This document shows, one piece after another, positions 35,785-45,339 of a stretch of DNA of 64,000 nucleotides. How positions within the stretch are numbered: the stretch's first letter is position 1; each line of letters opens with the position of its first letter. The notes below the pieces were generated by a model, which was not told the origin of the DNA, did not search any database, and saw only the letters and a program-made list of their open reading frames with translations. The translations under genes were made by a program, and so were the position numbers. The stretch is taken from positions 620,001-684,000 of the forward strand of contig CBDCWA010000003.1 in assembly GCA_965223255.1 (NCBI GenBank). The letters are read 5' to 3'. This DNA comes from CBDCWA01 sp965223255. GTDB taxonomy: Bacteria > Pseudomonadota > Alphaproteobacteria > Rhizobiales > Hyphomicrobiaceae.

Positions 35785-36243
35785 ATGACGCTCGAACAGG
35801 CTTACTTCGTCAGTCAAATTGTGGCAGCCGTCGTATTGGTCGCATCCATCATATTCTTAGCACTCCAGGTGCGCCAGAATTCAAAAGTTCTTGAGCGTTC
35901 TATGATGGAAGATCATCGGGCGTCGCAGAATTCGGTGATCGAAGAGATCTTCAAGAATCGCGAATTTGCAGAATTCCACATGAGGGCCGGTGAGAATTAC
36001 GATGCGCTTGATGAGATTGATAAATACCGTGCACAACGTTTGGCCACTTGGAGAGTCAGAAGGATCTGTCACGTCATCCAGGCCAAACGAGATGGTTTTG
36101 CGTCAGATGTTGATTGGGCCGAGTTTGAAAGCACTCTAAAAACGGCAGCCAGAAGAAAGAACATTCAACTCGCCTGGGTGGCGCTAAAGAATGATTATCC
36201 AAAACCGATACGGATTATTTTTGAAAGTATAGCGAACTCCTAA
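35785..36243 (+). CDS. Single-helix membrane protein (first of three relatives)
   Basis: The 152-residue protein has one N-terminal helix (about 7-27, FVSQIVAAVVLVASIIFLALQV) followed by RQNSKVLERS and a helical soluble domain. The layout (helix, then Q-R/K-N, then a helical domain with repeated charged residues) matches the proteins at 41642-42166 and 47054-47578, but sequence similarity is low outside the first 45 residues. Function is unknown; a membrane-anchored helper is plausible. Confidence 0.75.
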   Translation: MTLEQAYFVSQIVAAVVLVASIIFLALQVRQNSKVLERSMMEDHRASQNSVIEEIFKNREFAEFHMRAGENYDALDEIDKYRAQRLATWRVRRICHVIQAKRDGFASDVDWAEFESTLKTAARRKNIQLAWVALKNDYPKPIRIIFESIANS

Positions 36244-36704
36244 TGTAGACATGGCTCAAAGGCATTCTGAGCTTCTAAAGCTGATGTATTGAGAGGATCC
36301 CTATTTGGCTGTGGGTATGACGTTAGAGTGTCAAAATGGCCTGTCGGGCAATTGTTCGACGACCGACGAGGTAGGGCTGCAAGCAGTCATCGGAGGACGC
36401 CGAAATTCACCACCAAGGTGATGCGCTGCAGCGATTTTCACAGCAACGACCACTAACTCCGTATTCACAGAAAGCATATTCCGTTTGATCATCCGTTGTC
36501 GCATTACAGCGCTACGTGCCCGGACTAACGTTTCGCTACAGCTCGGCATGACGGACGGTTTTGGAGGTATCGCGTCGCCGTTCCCGCTTTTGCCCGATTA
36601 CGGTCGGTTTCAGGTGTGGAGCGGGAGTGCGGCTAGCAGTCCCCATGCGGACTTCTGACCCTGAACGGACTCCAACATCTAGTGAGGATAGACTGAAAGC
36701 GGTA
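36244..36704. other. No gene recognised
   Basis: This 461-base gap has only short frames with no recognisable product. It lies between the end of a plus-strand gene and the end of the minus-strand methyltransferase, so it should contain transcription ends for both. No strong hairpin stands out. Confidence 0.5.
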
Positions 36705-37592
36705 TCAACAGGCAGGGCGCCGAGCCATAATTTGCGAGCTGTTGGCGGCGCTTCCGCCGATGCACTCGATGTCGCTGAAGCCCGCAACATGGAGATGCTC
36801 GGTGATCTCATCAACGCGCCATGGGTACCCGCCACTTCGAATTATTTGCAAGTCTGTGAGCGATTGGCTTAACGCATCCGAGGCGTTTGATATTCCTGCA
36901 ATAATGATAAATCCCGCTGGCCTCAGTGCGCAATGTAGACGCGGCAACGCGGAGACCACGACCTCTTTGGGCAGAAATGGCCCAGGCAACCATATAACAT
37001 CGAACGCCGCCCGATCGTCGATGTCGCTGACGCATTGGCGCCGCAGCGTAATCCTGTGTTGCAAACCCTCTTCGGCAATATTGGCCTCGGCAAGTTTCAA
37101 GGAGGGCTCCCAAATATCAAGACCAACGATCCGCAATTCAGGCCATAACTTGGCTGCCTCGATTGCCAACCAGCCGACGCCGGTGCCGATGTCGAGAAAG
37201 TCTCCATTCGCCAGAGCAATTTCCATCTCCGGTCGCCTGTGCGCGACATTGGCAATGTTTCGGGCGATGGAACGTGATCCGCGCCCGCGCTCTTGAAGAA
37301 TGGCCGGGTCAGTATAATTCCAGCCGGACGCTCGGTGCGGGGCGTTTATAAATTCAAGGGTATCCTGAAACGCCGTGCTTAGACGACCGATGATTGCTGA
37401 GATCTGATAGGGCTCGAGATCATTCAACAAACCGGGCTCAAGCTTTTCCAGAACGGAGCGCATCGCATCGCGGACGTTCGGATCGCCTTCTTCTCCCGTT
37501 TGACGCAAGCGCAGTTCAGCCCCCAATGTTCCCATTAACTGCGCCGATTTGGCGAATTCGAGTGTCTTGGCAAGCAGATCAGGATAACTCAT
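36705..37592 (-). CDS. Class I SAM-dependent methyltransferase (copy A)
   Basis: The 295-residue protein has an N-terminal helical domain (MSYPDLLAKTLEFAKSAQLMG, then GAELRLRQTGEEGDPNVR) and a Rossmann methyltransferase domain: motif I LDIGTGVGWLAIEAA at about 148-162, the acidic end of beta-2 in IVGLDIWEPSL, and DVIWLPGPFLP at motif IV. AGGAGGG precedes the ATG. The protein at 47837-48718 is a clear paralogue over its whole length. The gene is divergent from a LysR regulator 85 bases away, which may control it. The substrate is unknown. Confidence 0.9.
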   Translation of the reverse strand: MSYPDLLAKTLEFAKSAQLMGTLGAELRLRQTGEEGDPNVRDAMRSVLEKLEPGLLNDLEPYQISAIIGRLSTAFQDTLEFINAPHRASGWNYTDPAILQERGRGSRSIARNIANVAHRRPEMEIALANGDFLDIGTGVGWLAIEAAKLWPELRIVGLDIWEPSLKLAEANIAEEGLQHRITLRRQCVSDIDDRAAFDVIWLPGPFLPKEVVVSALPRLHCALRPAGFIIIAGISNASDALSQSLTDLQIIRSGGYPWRVDEITEHLHVAGFSDIECIGGSAANSSQIMARRPAC

Positions 37593-37677
37593 TCATGCGC
37601 CCTCCTGGATCTTGCATATCAGTTTATAGTCATAGCCAGTTAGTTCTATTATCCTATGCCATCATAGCTTTTTAGAA

Positions 37678-38646
37678 ATGAGTTGGTGTATGGCCAGAAT
37701 GCAGCACTTCGCAAGCCGCGTTAAGTTGCGGGACCTGCAGATCCTGATGGAGGTCGTTGCAGCAGGAAGTATGGGAAAGGCTGCCAATCGACTGCACGTC
37801 TCACAACCGGTCATCTCAAAGGCCATCGCTGGCCTGGAGCAGGCGCTCGGCTGTCGCGTTCTGGATCGCAGCGCAAGTGGCATCGCCCTGACCGAGCATG
37901 GGAAAGCCGCCCTCAAATGTGGCAGTACCGTTTTTGACGACTTGAGGAAGGGAATTGAGGAGATCAATTCTATTGCCGACCCGGGTGTGGGCGAGGTTCG
38001 TATCGGATGCGTAGACCCCGAGTTTCATGGCATCACCGCGACTGTGATTGAACGGCTTGCACCGCGATATCCGCGCATGACCTTTCAAATCATCCGAGTG
38101 ACACCTCGCACTTTGGTCTCCGAACTTGAATCCCGTAACGTCGATTTTTCATTCTATTCGTTGGACACAGTGATTACGAGTTCAAATATCGACGTCGAAT
38201 TCCTGTATGAGGATCCAGTTGCAGTCGTGGTTGGATCAAACAATCCGTTGGCAAAAAAGCGACGTGTCAGGCTTGAAGTTTTGGCTGGAGAGCCGTGGTT
38301 GCTGCCGCTACCACCTGGGTTTGTTACTCAAGTTATATCTGAAGCGTTTCAATCGCTTGGGCTAAAGGCACCTCAGTCGGTTGTAGCATGCACATCCGTC
38401 GATCGGCTCGCGCTCCTGTCTAGCGGTTACTTTGTGACAGCCGTGCCAGGGGTTATGCTTCAGCGTGCGGCTCAGCAGCAGGTTGTCAAACGCCTGCCTA
38501 TTCAATTCCCTGGACGGCACAGGATCTGCTCCCTTATTATACTGAAGGGCCGCAGCCTTGGGCCGGCGGCGCAGCTCTTCATTGATGAGTTGCGGCTGGT
38601 AGCGAGCAAGTTTTCCAATCGGAATAAACCTGGCAAATCCTCCTGA
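37678..38646 (+). CDS. LysR-family transcription regulator
   Basis: The 322-residue protein has a LysR winged helix at about 15-75 (LQILMEVVAAGSMGKAANRLHVSQPVISKAIAGLEQ) and a substrate-binding domain beginning near 100 (GEVRIGCVDPEF), with an effector cleft typical of the family. ATGs at 37690 and 37699 are alternative starts. It is divergent from the methyltransferase at 36705-37592, the standard arrangement for a LysR regulator and its target. The effector is unknown. Confidence 0.93.
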   Translation: MSWCMARMQHFASRVKLRDLQILMEVVAAGSMGKAANRLHVSQPVISKAIAGLEQALGCRVLDRSASGIALTEHGKAALKCGSTVFDDLRKGIEEINSIADPGVGEVRIGCVDPEFHGITATVIERLAPRYPRMTFQIIRVTPRTLVSELESRNVDFSFYSLDTVITSSNIDVEFLYEDPVAVVVGSNNPLAKKRRVRLEVLAGEPWLLPLPPGFVTQVISEAFQSLGLKAPQSVVACTSVDRLALLSSGYFVTAVPGVMLQRAAQQQVVKRLPIQFPGRHRICSLIILKGRSLGPAAQLFIDELRLVASKFSNRNKPGKSS

Positions 38647-38789
38647 GCAAATTCGTTGAACTCGCGCTTCAGGGGTAGACAGTAAATTCTTTCCGAACTG
38701 GGTGGATGGCGAAATCGGGTTAGCCGTGACCACGAACCAGGGTGGTCCGCTTGGTCGGCCGGCTCATGCTGCTGGGTACAGGAAACAGC

Positions 38790-39602
38790 TCAACCAGGTT
38801 TGTTAGGTTTCCCTGCCGAGGATTGGCGCAACTTCGGACCACACACCTTTCCTTGCTCGACTAGCCGATCGTCATATGTCGCGGGTGGGAACTCTGAAAT
38901 GGCCTTCGTATAGCTTGGTCGTGCCCGTATCCTATTAAACCAACTTGAGACATTCGGGCGACAACCTTCCCACATCGATGAAAGTCCAAGACGATCGAGG
39001 CGTTCCAAGTACGGCGTTATGCATGCTTCTGCCAGGCTGTAATCATCACCGGCGAGCCAGGGGCGTTGGGTCAAGCGCACCTCGATGTCAGCCAAGGCAC
39101 GATCTTGAAACAGCACGGCATCGCGAACAAAAGGCGCATCAAAACGCTTTTCAAGAATCTGACGTTGGTGCTCGGCGCGGGCGGGATCGGGCATAGCAGC
39201 GAGACGAGCTTCGAAACCAGCATCATCGTAATTGGCACGCAGTTGTTGGGCAAATGCCGCAGCGAAACTCACGGATCCACAAGCCAAATGCCAACCATCA
39301 TCAGGCAAGCACGCCCACTGGCGCATACGTGCTCGTTCGACGAGATCTGCGGGCCGCAATGGTGGGTCCGGAAATTGGTCGTCCAGGTACTCACATATGA
39401 GTGTCGATTCGGTGATCAGGTGCCCATCATGAACGAGTGTCGGCACGACCCCTTATGGATTGAGCGCCAGATACTCAGGCTTTGTCTGCTCGCCAGCCAT
39501 GAAGTTAATGTGGTGTCCGGTCCAGGCAAGGCCTTTTTCAGCAAGAACAAGGCGTACTTTCTGGGAACACACCGAGATATCGTTGTGATAAAGTTCGAGC
39601 AT
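38790..39602 (-). pseudogene. Glutathione S-transferase gene broken by one in-frame stop
   Basis: From ATG at 39602 (after GGAGAAGGATTA) the frame reads MLELYHNDISVCSQKVRLVL, a thioredoxin-fold GST N-terminus, to YLALNP. TAA follows at 39455-39453, and then GVVPTLVHDG, ESTLICEYLDD and the C-terminal helical domain continue in the same frame to 38790. GSTs normally have Lys at the stop position (NPKGVVPTL), so one change, AAA to TAA, explains it. Apart from this codon the gene looks intact (270 codons), so the lesion is recent, or a sequencing error. Confidence 0.85.
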
Positions 39603-39619
39603 TAATCCTTCTCCACAGC

Positions 39620-39835
39620 TCACATGAACCCGCGCCGCCATAGCTGCTCTAATGATGCTTTGTAGCTCGCCAGCACTTGCCGATCGCGGTCTGTGGTTGA
39701 CAGATTTTCGCGTGGTTGATCGCGTGGTCGTGTAAAAGCTCGGTTTTGTGGTTGTTGAGGTGCCTTTGGTGTCAACGAATGCCAAGTAAATGGCTTGTTG
39801 TTTTGCACCTTTGCAATCGCCAATTGAGCTGTCAT
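39620..39835 (-). CDS. Small unknown protein upstream of the GST gene
   Basis: ATG at 39835 follows GGAG and opens a 71-residue frame ending 17 bases before the GST start. It is Gln/Arg/Pro-rich with a C-terminus ASYKASLEQLWRRGFM. It is divergent from the winged-helix/TPR regulator at 39978. A similar-sized unknown occupies the same position in the second module (50241-50465). No family is recognised, although the C-terminal helix is reminiscent of small DUF1127-type proteins. Confidence 0.5.
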   Translation of the reverse strand: MTAQLAIAKVQNNKPFTWHSLTPKAPQQPQNRAFTRPRDQPRENLSTTDRDRQVLASYKASLEQLWRRGFM

Positions 39836-39977
39836 TGTCGTCTCCTGTTTATCGAACAACGACTATCTTAGGGATCAACAGTCTGCTTGCTTGAAGACAA
39901 CCTTGAGAAATCCTTGTTTCGGGTTGAGTTTCGCTTGAGAATGACGAAATTGCTCGGCTGCTGGAGGCCAAAGCGTC

Positions 39978-41570
39978 ATGACGCTTAGATTTGGGCAGTT
40001 TTATCTCGATACAGAACGCCTGGAGTTGCGCCACAACGACAGACCGGTGACCATTGAACCGCAAGTCTTTGATCTCTTGCGGCTTTTGATAGAGAACCGA
40101 GACCGGGTCGTCTCAAAAGACGAGATAATCGATGTTGTTTGGCGTGGCCGAATTGTCTCGGAGGCTGCACTTAGCAGCAGAGTAAACGCATTGCGCAGGG
40201 CTCTTGGCGATGATGGAAATCGACAGGAATACATTCGCACGTTACGCCGACGAGGATTTCGTTTCATCTACCCAGATGTGATTGACGAAAGCTCGACCGA
40301 AGATCGAAATAAAACAACTGATATCGAAGCTCGTGGCGCATCAGATCCCGCCAGAGATATCGGTCGCCTGCCGTTGCCAGAAAAGCCATCGATAGCAGTC
40401 CTGCCCTTTACCAACCTGAGCGGTGACAGGGATCAAGACTATTTCGCCGAAGGTATCGCAGACGACATCATCAATGCTCTCAGTCGTTTTCATTGGTTCT
40501 TTGTAATTGCACGCAACTCGTCGTTCACTTACCGGGGCGAAACGGTCGACTATCAAGTGGTGGCACGAGAACTTGGCGTGCAATATGTTCTTGACGGCAG
40601 TGTGCGTCGAGATAGCAATCGCGTCCGCATTGTAGCACATTTGATTGACGCCCCTACCGGCCGCTACATTTGGACCGAGCGTTATGATCGCGATCTCCAT
40701 GATATTTTCGCCGTTCAAGACGAGATTGCCGGAGCGATTTCTAGCGCCATCGCGCCGTCATTTGCTTTGGCTGAGGCATTACGGATTCAGAACAAGGCCC
40801 CGGAAAGCTTTGATGCTTGGGACTATGCCATTAGAGGCAATTGGCACCTTTGGCACTTAGATAAGGACAGCCTTTCCCAAGCGCGAAAGAACTTTGAAGC
40901 GGCGATTGAAATAGACCCGATGAGTGTGCTTGCGCTTAGTGGATTAGCCCTGACCTGTAGTTGGCAGGTCGTGTGGGGTTGGACCGATGATCCATCAGAT
41001 ACGCGCGAACTGGCGGACAAAAGTGCCAGAGGCGCAGTGGCGGCCAATGAACATGATGCCTGGGCCCAGGCGGCGCTGAGTACGGTTCATCTTCATCGGC
41101 GAATGCTTGAATTAGCTGAGCGCGCAGCTCGCCGTGCGGTGGAGCTAAATCCGAATATGGCCTTTGCGGAGCTTGCTCTTGGCGCCGCTCTTGGGTGGAG
41201 CGGTCAATACGATGAAGCGATCGAGCACATCAACAGAGCGGAACGATTGAGTCCACGCGATCCAGCGCATGCCTGGTTCACTTTACAACGTGCTTGTGCC
41301 GCCTTTGTTGCCGGTGATTATACGGAGCAGGTAAAGTGGGCGGAATGGATGACACAGACAGCACCTGACCATCCAGCAGGTTGGCGCATGCTTGCGGCGG
41401 GCTGTGGGTTGTTGGATCGCCGCGAACAGGCGGAACAGGCGGTGCGTGGGCTGTTAAGCGTTGTTCCTCATTTTACGTTGGACCTGGCCAAGACATCAAC
41501 GACTGGCATTCGAGATGACGACCTGGAGAGGCTTGTGGACGGTCTTCGTAGGGCTGGTGTTCCGGAATAG
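39978..41570 (+). CDS. Winged-helix/TolB-like/TPR transcription regulator (second of three)
   Basis: The 530-residue protein has a winged helix at 1-100 (IEPQVFDLLRLLIENRDRVVSKDEIIDVVW, RRRGFRFI), a TolB-N-like domain at about 130-255 (SIAVLPFTNLSGDRDQDYFAEG, then LDGSVRRDSNRVRIVAHLID) and TPR repeats to the end (LSGLALTCSWQVVW, AQAALSTVHLHRRMLELAERA). It has no membrane helix. It is divergent from the small ORF/GST pair. Three TTGAG elements at 39903, 39924 and 39935 lie in the intergenic region and may be its operator. Confidence 0.9.
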   Translation: MTLRFGQFYLDTERLELRHNDRPVTIEPQVFDLLRLLIENRDRVVSKDEIIDVVWRGRIVSEAALSSRVNALRRALGDDGNRQEYIRTLRRRGFRFIYPDVIDESSTEDRNKTTDIEARGASDPARDIGRLPLPEKPSIAVLPFTNLSGDRDQDYFAEGIADDIINALSRFHWFFVIARNSSFTYRGETVDYQVVARELGVQYVLDGSVRRDSNRVRIVAHLIDAPTGRYIWTERYDRDLHDIFAVQDEIAGAISSAIAPSFALAEALRIQNKAPESFDAWDYAIRGNWHLWHLDKDSLSQARKNFEAAIEIDPMSVLALSGLALTCSWQVVWGWTDDPSDTRELADKSARGAVAANEHDAWAQAALSTVHLHRRMLELAERAARRAVELNPNMAFAELALGAALGWSGQYDEAIEHINRAERLSPRDPAHAWFTLQRACAAFVAGDYTEQVKWAEWMTQTAPDHPAGWRMLAAGCGLLDRREQAEQAVRGLLSVVPHFTLDLAKTSTTGIRDDDLERLVDGLRRAGVPE

Positions 41571-41641
41571 GGAGATTAATCGGAACGTAAAATGCCAAAT
41601 CTGGCTGTTATCCAGAGCCATCCAACCATGGCGCAGAACAG

Positions 41642-42166
41642 TCATTCAGCGGGGTTTTCTGGATGACTATTTGGTTCGATTTTTGCCGGTTCAGATCGCT
41701 CGGGCCACTTCAACTTTATTTGTTCATCAAACATCCGTTCGAATTGGTCTGGAGAGGGGTGACGATCCTCGTCCTTCCACCAGGCGCGGACACCATTGTG
41801 CTTGAAGAACCACTCTATGCGGCGATCTATCATTGTGGCTGCTGCGGGGACGATAAGTCCCTCTTGCTTGAAGAGCATAAGATGATCAGTATTGAGGACA
41901 TATTCGCTCGCCCAAGCGTTAAAAATGATCTTCTCGCTTGCACTGAGAGTCTCATAATTTCGCCGGCCCTTTTCAATGACGTCGGCTACATCCGGATCTA
42001 GGGCACGGGCATAATTCAGTGCAACACGATCAAAATGCATTTCCAATACTTGGCTGCGCAAAGCCTGGGTATTCTTTTGCACTTGAACGGCAAGGAAGAT
42101 CAGAGACCCTATAACGCCAACTGCTGCTAATACCTCCGCAAAGCTCCCGATGGTGGACAAATCCAT
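41642..42166 (-). CDS. Single-helix membrane protein (second of three relatives)
   Basis: The 174-residue protein starts MDLSTIGSFAEVLAAVGVIGSLIFLAVQVQKNTQALR, with a helix at about 7-28. The soluble part includes FNAWASEYVLNTDHL, MIDRRIEWFFKHNGVRAWW and EDRHP. The protein at 47054-47578 matches it closely throughout. It is convergent with the regulator at 39978. Function unknown; the conserved W-rich segment and His/Asp near EDRHP could be a binding surface. Confidence 0.8.
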   Translation of the reverse strand: MDLSTIGSFAEVLAAVGVIGSLIFLAVQVQKNTQALRSQVLEMHFDRVALNYARALDPDVADVIEKGRRNYETLSASEKIIFNAWASEYVLNTDHLMLFKQEGLIVPAAATMIDRRIEWFFKHNGVRAWWKDEDRHPSPDQFERMFDEQIKLKWPERSEPAKIEPNSHPENPAE

Positions 42167-42317
42167 GCCAAACTCCCTGTCATGCTCAGTGTTCAGTAAC
42201 GGCCATCATGATATTGGAGCTCAGGAGAGTGCAAATCGCAAATCAAGATAGAAGATGTGACGAGTCCCTCGGCCCGCTGGCGTATCGCTGCATCCACCAG
42301 TTGGAACGATGTTTTGT

Positions 42318-43124
42318 TCAGTTCTGGCCGGCGTCATCGCGAACTGGTTTTAGTGCGTCATACGGCACGTCAATCACGATACCGAAATGTTCTTCGAGGG
42401 CTTCCAGATAAGGTGGGCCAGGGTCTAAGACGGTTTCTGCTATCTGGCCGTCAGCATATTCACGCAGTAGAAAATCCATAAGTGTCGTTTTACCGAATGG
42501 AACAGTTCGGACAGCTACGCGGACTTGAGTAAAGTAGACGTCAGGATGCGTCGAGGTGAAATAATTTCCCATCTCAATATCGACGGGAAAGACGTGCTCC
42601 ATGTCAAAGCTATACCAGTTTCGCCAGTCTCCATCCTCTTGGTACTGAAGCATCATTCCAAAGTTTTCGCCGTCGATCATACGGAACGCTATTCCATCCT
42701 GTGTTTCGATCCGGTCCAGCTCGAGCGGCAGCGGTGTGCGAAGTTGGATAGGCCCAAACCCGGGATCAGCAACCCACTCCCTCCCACCGAGACTAACCAG
42801 GTTGAGCATGTGCGTCCGCGAGGTCGGGGCTCCCCGACGTTGCGAGCGGGCAAGCAATGGCCGACGCGTAAATCCAAACGCGTCAAGCGCCATACCGAAT
42901 AGACTATTGAGTTCAAAGCAATAACCACCGCGCTGGTGGTTGACCAATTTGTCGAAGAGCACCTCAGGTTCGAGTGATATTCCACGGCCGAGATGAATAT
43001 CAAGATTCTCAAACGGAATTGACAGGGTCTGCGCCCTGTGAAGGTCCATAAGTCCTTCTTCCGTTGGCTTCGGTGTAATCCCTAAGCTAATGCGATCAAG
43101 ATAGTCATCACAATCAAAATTCAT
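42318..43124 (-). CDS. nat: Arylamine N-acetyltransferase
   Basis: The 268-residue protein has the family triad Cys69 (QRGGYCFELN), His105 (SRTHMLNLV) and Asp120 (WVADPGFG). The N-terminus LHRAQTLSIPFENLDIHLGR is also diagnostic. NATs transfer acetyl or propionyl groups from CoA to arylamines and hydrazines, or act in secondary-metabolite amide formation. GGAGGGC lies about 14 bases before the ATG. It diverges from the O-methyltransferase at 43451, in keeping with an island of small-molecule modifying enzymes. Confidence 0.95.
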   Translation of the reverse strand: MNFDCDDYLDRISLGITPKPTEEGLMDLHRAQTLSIPFENLDIHLGRGISLEPEVLFDKLVNHQRGGYCFELNSLFGMALDAFGFTRRPLLARSQRRGAPTSRTHMLNLVSLGGREWVADPGFGPIQLRTPLPLELDRIETQDGIAFRMIDGENFGMMLQYQEDGDWRNWYSFDMEHVFPVDIEMGNYFTSTHPDVYFTQVRVAVRTVPFGKTTLMDFLLREYADGQIAETVLDPGPPYLEALEEHFGIVIDVPYDALKPVRDDAGQN

Positions 43125-43450
43125 CGTTTGGGGGCCCTCCGCGCTCTTAACCTAATGGTCCTGACGACGCCGAAGTATGACCCGGATAGGATAATCTGTC
43201 TCTAGCAATAGGCGACGGGAAAGGAGCCAGAAGACTACACGATCTCAATTGCAAGCTGAAAGTCTCGAACGGCGAATGTGGTGTTGGGTGCCGATAAGCA
43301 ATGTCCCATTTGTCTTTTGAGTGGAGCAGGAATGCGCTTGGCACAAAGTTCCCGAACAAAACTATTTCACAAAGACTCTTTTGCGGGTTTGGGCTAACAT
43401 TTCACAGTCCTAATAACGACTTAGACAATTTAAATGGCTGAGAGGCGACC
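43125..43450. other. Divergent intergenic region, no gene
   Basis: These 326 bases separate the divergent N-acetyltransferase and O-methyltransferase genes and should carry both promoters. No convincing coding frame or repeat is seen. Confidence 0.5.
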
Positions 43451-44455
43451 ATGACCTCTAGATCATCAGACCCACACTCGCGAGTCGCTATTGACCGCTT
43501 GAGGGATGCTCCTGTCACGCCTATGGCTGTGCGTGCAGCCTTGGGTTTGGGTGTATTCTCGGCATTGAACCAGGGTGGGATGACAGCAGCGGCGTTGGCA
43601 GACGCCCTTGGCGTTAAACCGAGACGCCTTGAATTCCTCCTGTCACAACTGGTCCTTTCTGATTTCTTGCAATTGCATGAGGGACGGTTCTCGAACACCG
43701 ACATTACGGCACACTATCTGGTCGAGAGTTCCCCCGATTATATTGGCGCTGTCTGGAAAGGTTGGACTAACCATTGGAGCGCACTCTTGGTCACTGAGCA
43801 GTCCATAAGATCGGATTCACCGAAGGCGAAAATTGACTTCGAAGGGATGTCGACCGAGGAACTCAGCGGTTTCCTGAAGGGCCTGCATGCCAATGCCATC
43901 AAGGCAGGTCATGCACTTGCAAAACATTCTGTCTTTGGACGAGCCAAACGCGTCGTCGATATTGGTGGCGGCTCTGGTGGCGTGGCCATCGGACTCTGCG
44001 AGGAGCATCCCCAACTTTCCGTGACGGTCACAGAATTGCCCGCCGTTGTGCCTATCACCAAAGAAATGATTGGCGAGGCGGGTCTCGATGATCGGATTAC
44101 CGTGGAAGTCGGCGACCCCACCAAAACACCGTTTGGCGGAAGTTTCGATGTCGCGACAGCCCGCGCGTTTTTTCAGGTTCTGGCCCCCGATGATTGTGCA
44201 ATAGCAGCACAAAACATAGGAGCGGGCATTCGATCCGGGGGAGAGCTCTTCGTCATCGGTTATGTCTTGGATGACAGTGGCCTGTCGCCCGAACTGTGCG
44301 TCGGACAAAACCTCATGTTCTTGAACTCGTTCCAAGACGGAGAGGCCTACAAAGAGGCGCGGTATCGCCATTGGCTCACCAATGCTGGATTCGTCGATAT
44401 TGACTGTCGGCCTGAAACTCAAGGCAGAAGCCTCATAACGGCTCGCAAAGCTTAG
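43451..44455 (+). CDS. O-methyltransferase, acetylserotonin-type
   Basis: The 334-residue protein has an N-terminal dimerisation/winged-helix domain (AALGLGVFSALNQGGMTAAALADALG, then RRLEFLLSQLVLSDFLQ) and a C-terminal methyltransferase domain with motif I VVDIGGGSGGVAIGL and the TELPAVVP acidic strand. This is the small-molecule O-methyltransferase layout (hydroxyindole/caffeate type). ARAFFQVLAPDDC replaces the usual His-containing catalytic region, so the catalytic base cannot be assigned with certainty. It is followed 44 bases later by the SDR gene. Confidence 0.9.
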   Translation: MTSRSSDPHSRVAIDRLRDAPVTPMAVRAALGLGVFSALNQGGMTAAALADALGVKPRRLEFLLSQLVLSDFLQLHEGRFSNTDITAHYLVESSPDYIGAVWKGWTNHWSALLVTEQSIRSDSPKAKIDFEGMSTEELSGFLKGLHANAIKAGHALAKHSVFGRAKRVVDIGGGSGGVAIGLCEEHPQLSVTVTELPAVVPITKEMIGEAGLDDRITVEVGDPTKTPFGGSFDVATARAFFQVLAPDDCAIAAQNIGAGIRSGGELFVIGYVLDDSGLSPELCVGQNLMFLNSFQDGEAYKEARYRHWLTNAGFVDIDCRPETQGRSLITARKA

Positions 44456-44499
44456 ATCGTGATTTTCATGATGTCACGCAAACCAGAGGGATAGGTGTG

Positions 44500-45261
44500 A
44501 TGACCTCAGGCGAATTGACTAAAGAGTTGGCTGGCACAACCGCAATCGTAACCGGTGGTACAGGAATCAGAGGTCGAGAAATCGCCATTGCATTGGCCAA
44601 TGCTGGCGCGGCCGTAGTGGTCAACGCACGCTCGTCTGCGGACGCCGCCAACGCTGTCGTCAAAGAAATCGAGGAACGCGGCGGTAAAGCTATCTCGCAT
44701 CTCGCCGATGTAACGTCTCCAGAGCAGGTACAGGGTATGGTCGACGCCACAGCGGCAACGTTTGGCAGGATCGACATCCTCGTGAATTCCGTTCATGGCC
44801 CAAAAAGGGGACCGATCACGGAGATAAAATTCGAAGACTGGCGCCGCATCGTCAGCAACGTACTTGATGGGGCTTTCCTGTGCATAAGGGCGTCCGTTCC
44901 GCATCTGGCCCGACACGGCAAAGGGACAATCATCAATATCGGGTCTTCGTCTGCGCATGCTGGAAAACCCAACCAGAGTCCCAATTCGGCAGCGAAGATG
45001 GGGCTCGCTGGTCTCACTGGTTCGCTTGCGGTCGAACTGGCGCCACAGGGGATTACCGTCAACTGTGTTGCTCTCGGAAACATTGAACGACCTGGCGGGC
45101 CGCCGGGAGCACATTTCAAAATGGAGGATATTCCGGTTGGCCGGCAAGGCAGGCCCGAGGAGATCACCGACATGGTGTGTTTCCTTTGCGGTCCGAAGGC
45201 ACGCTACATCACCGGCCAGACAATTCACGTGAACGGCGGTTGGTATATTTCGGTCAATTGA
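44500..45261 (+). CDS. Short-chain dehydrogenase/reductase-like protein lacking the catalytic Tyr
   Basis: The 253-residue protein has the SDR fold: nucleotide motif VTGGTGIRGREIA, LADVTSPEQV, the INIGSSSAHAG strand and the SAAKMGL helix, ending YITGQTIHVNGGWY. Two features are off. The glycine motif is TGGTGIRG instead of TGxxxGxG (Gly to Ile at position 6), and the catalytic Tyr of YxxxK is Asn (PNSAAK). The Ser and Lys remain. It could be a degenerate enzyme or a binding protein. It lies between two methyltransferase genes in the same orientation. GTG at 44497 is an alternative start. Confidence 0.9.
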   Translation: MTSGELTKELAGTTAIVTGGTGIRGREIAIALANAGAAVVVNARSSADAANAVVKEIEERGGKAISHLADVTSPEQVQGMVDATAATFGRIDILVNSVHGPKRGPITEIKFEDWRRIVSNVLDGAFLCIRASVPHLARHGKGTIINIGSSSAHAGKPNQSPNSAAKMGLAGLTGSLAVELAPQGITVNCVALGNIERPGGPPGAHFKMEDIPVGRQGRPEEITDMVCFLCGPKARYITGQTIHVNGGWYISVN

Positions 45262-45339
45262 CTGGCGCTGAAACAGCCTGGGCTAGGCCGGAGGCAGGCC
45301 CTCCGTAGATGCAAGTCACTTCGGTAGCAGAGATTTCTC

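Noticed and set aside
36331..36549. 72-codon minus-strand frame in the gap after the dioxygenase operon
   Set aside because: No recognisable sequence and no start signal.
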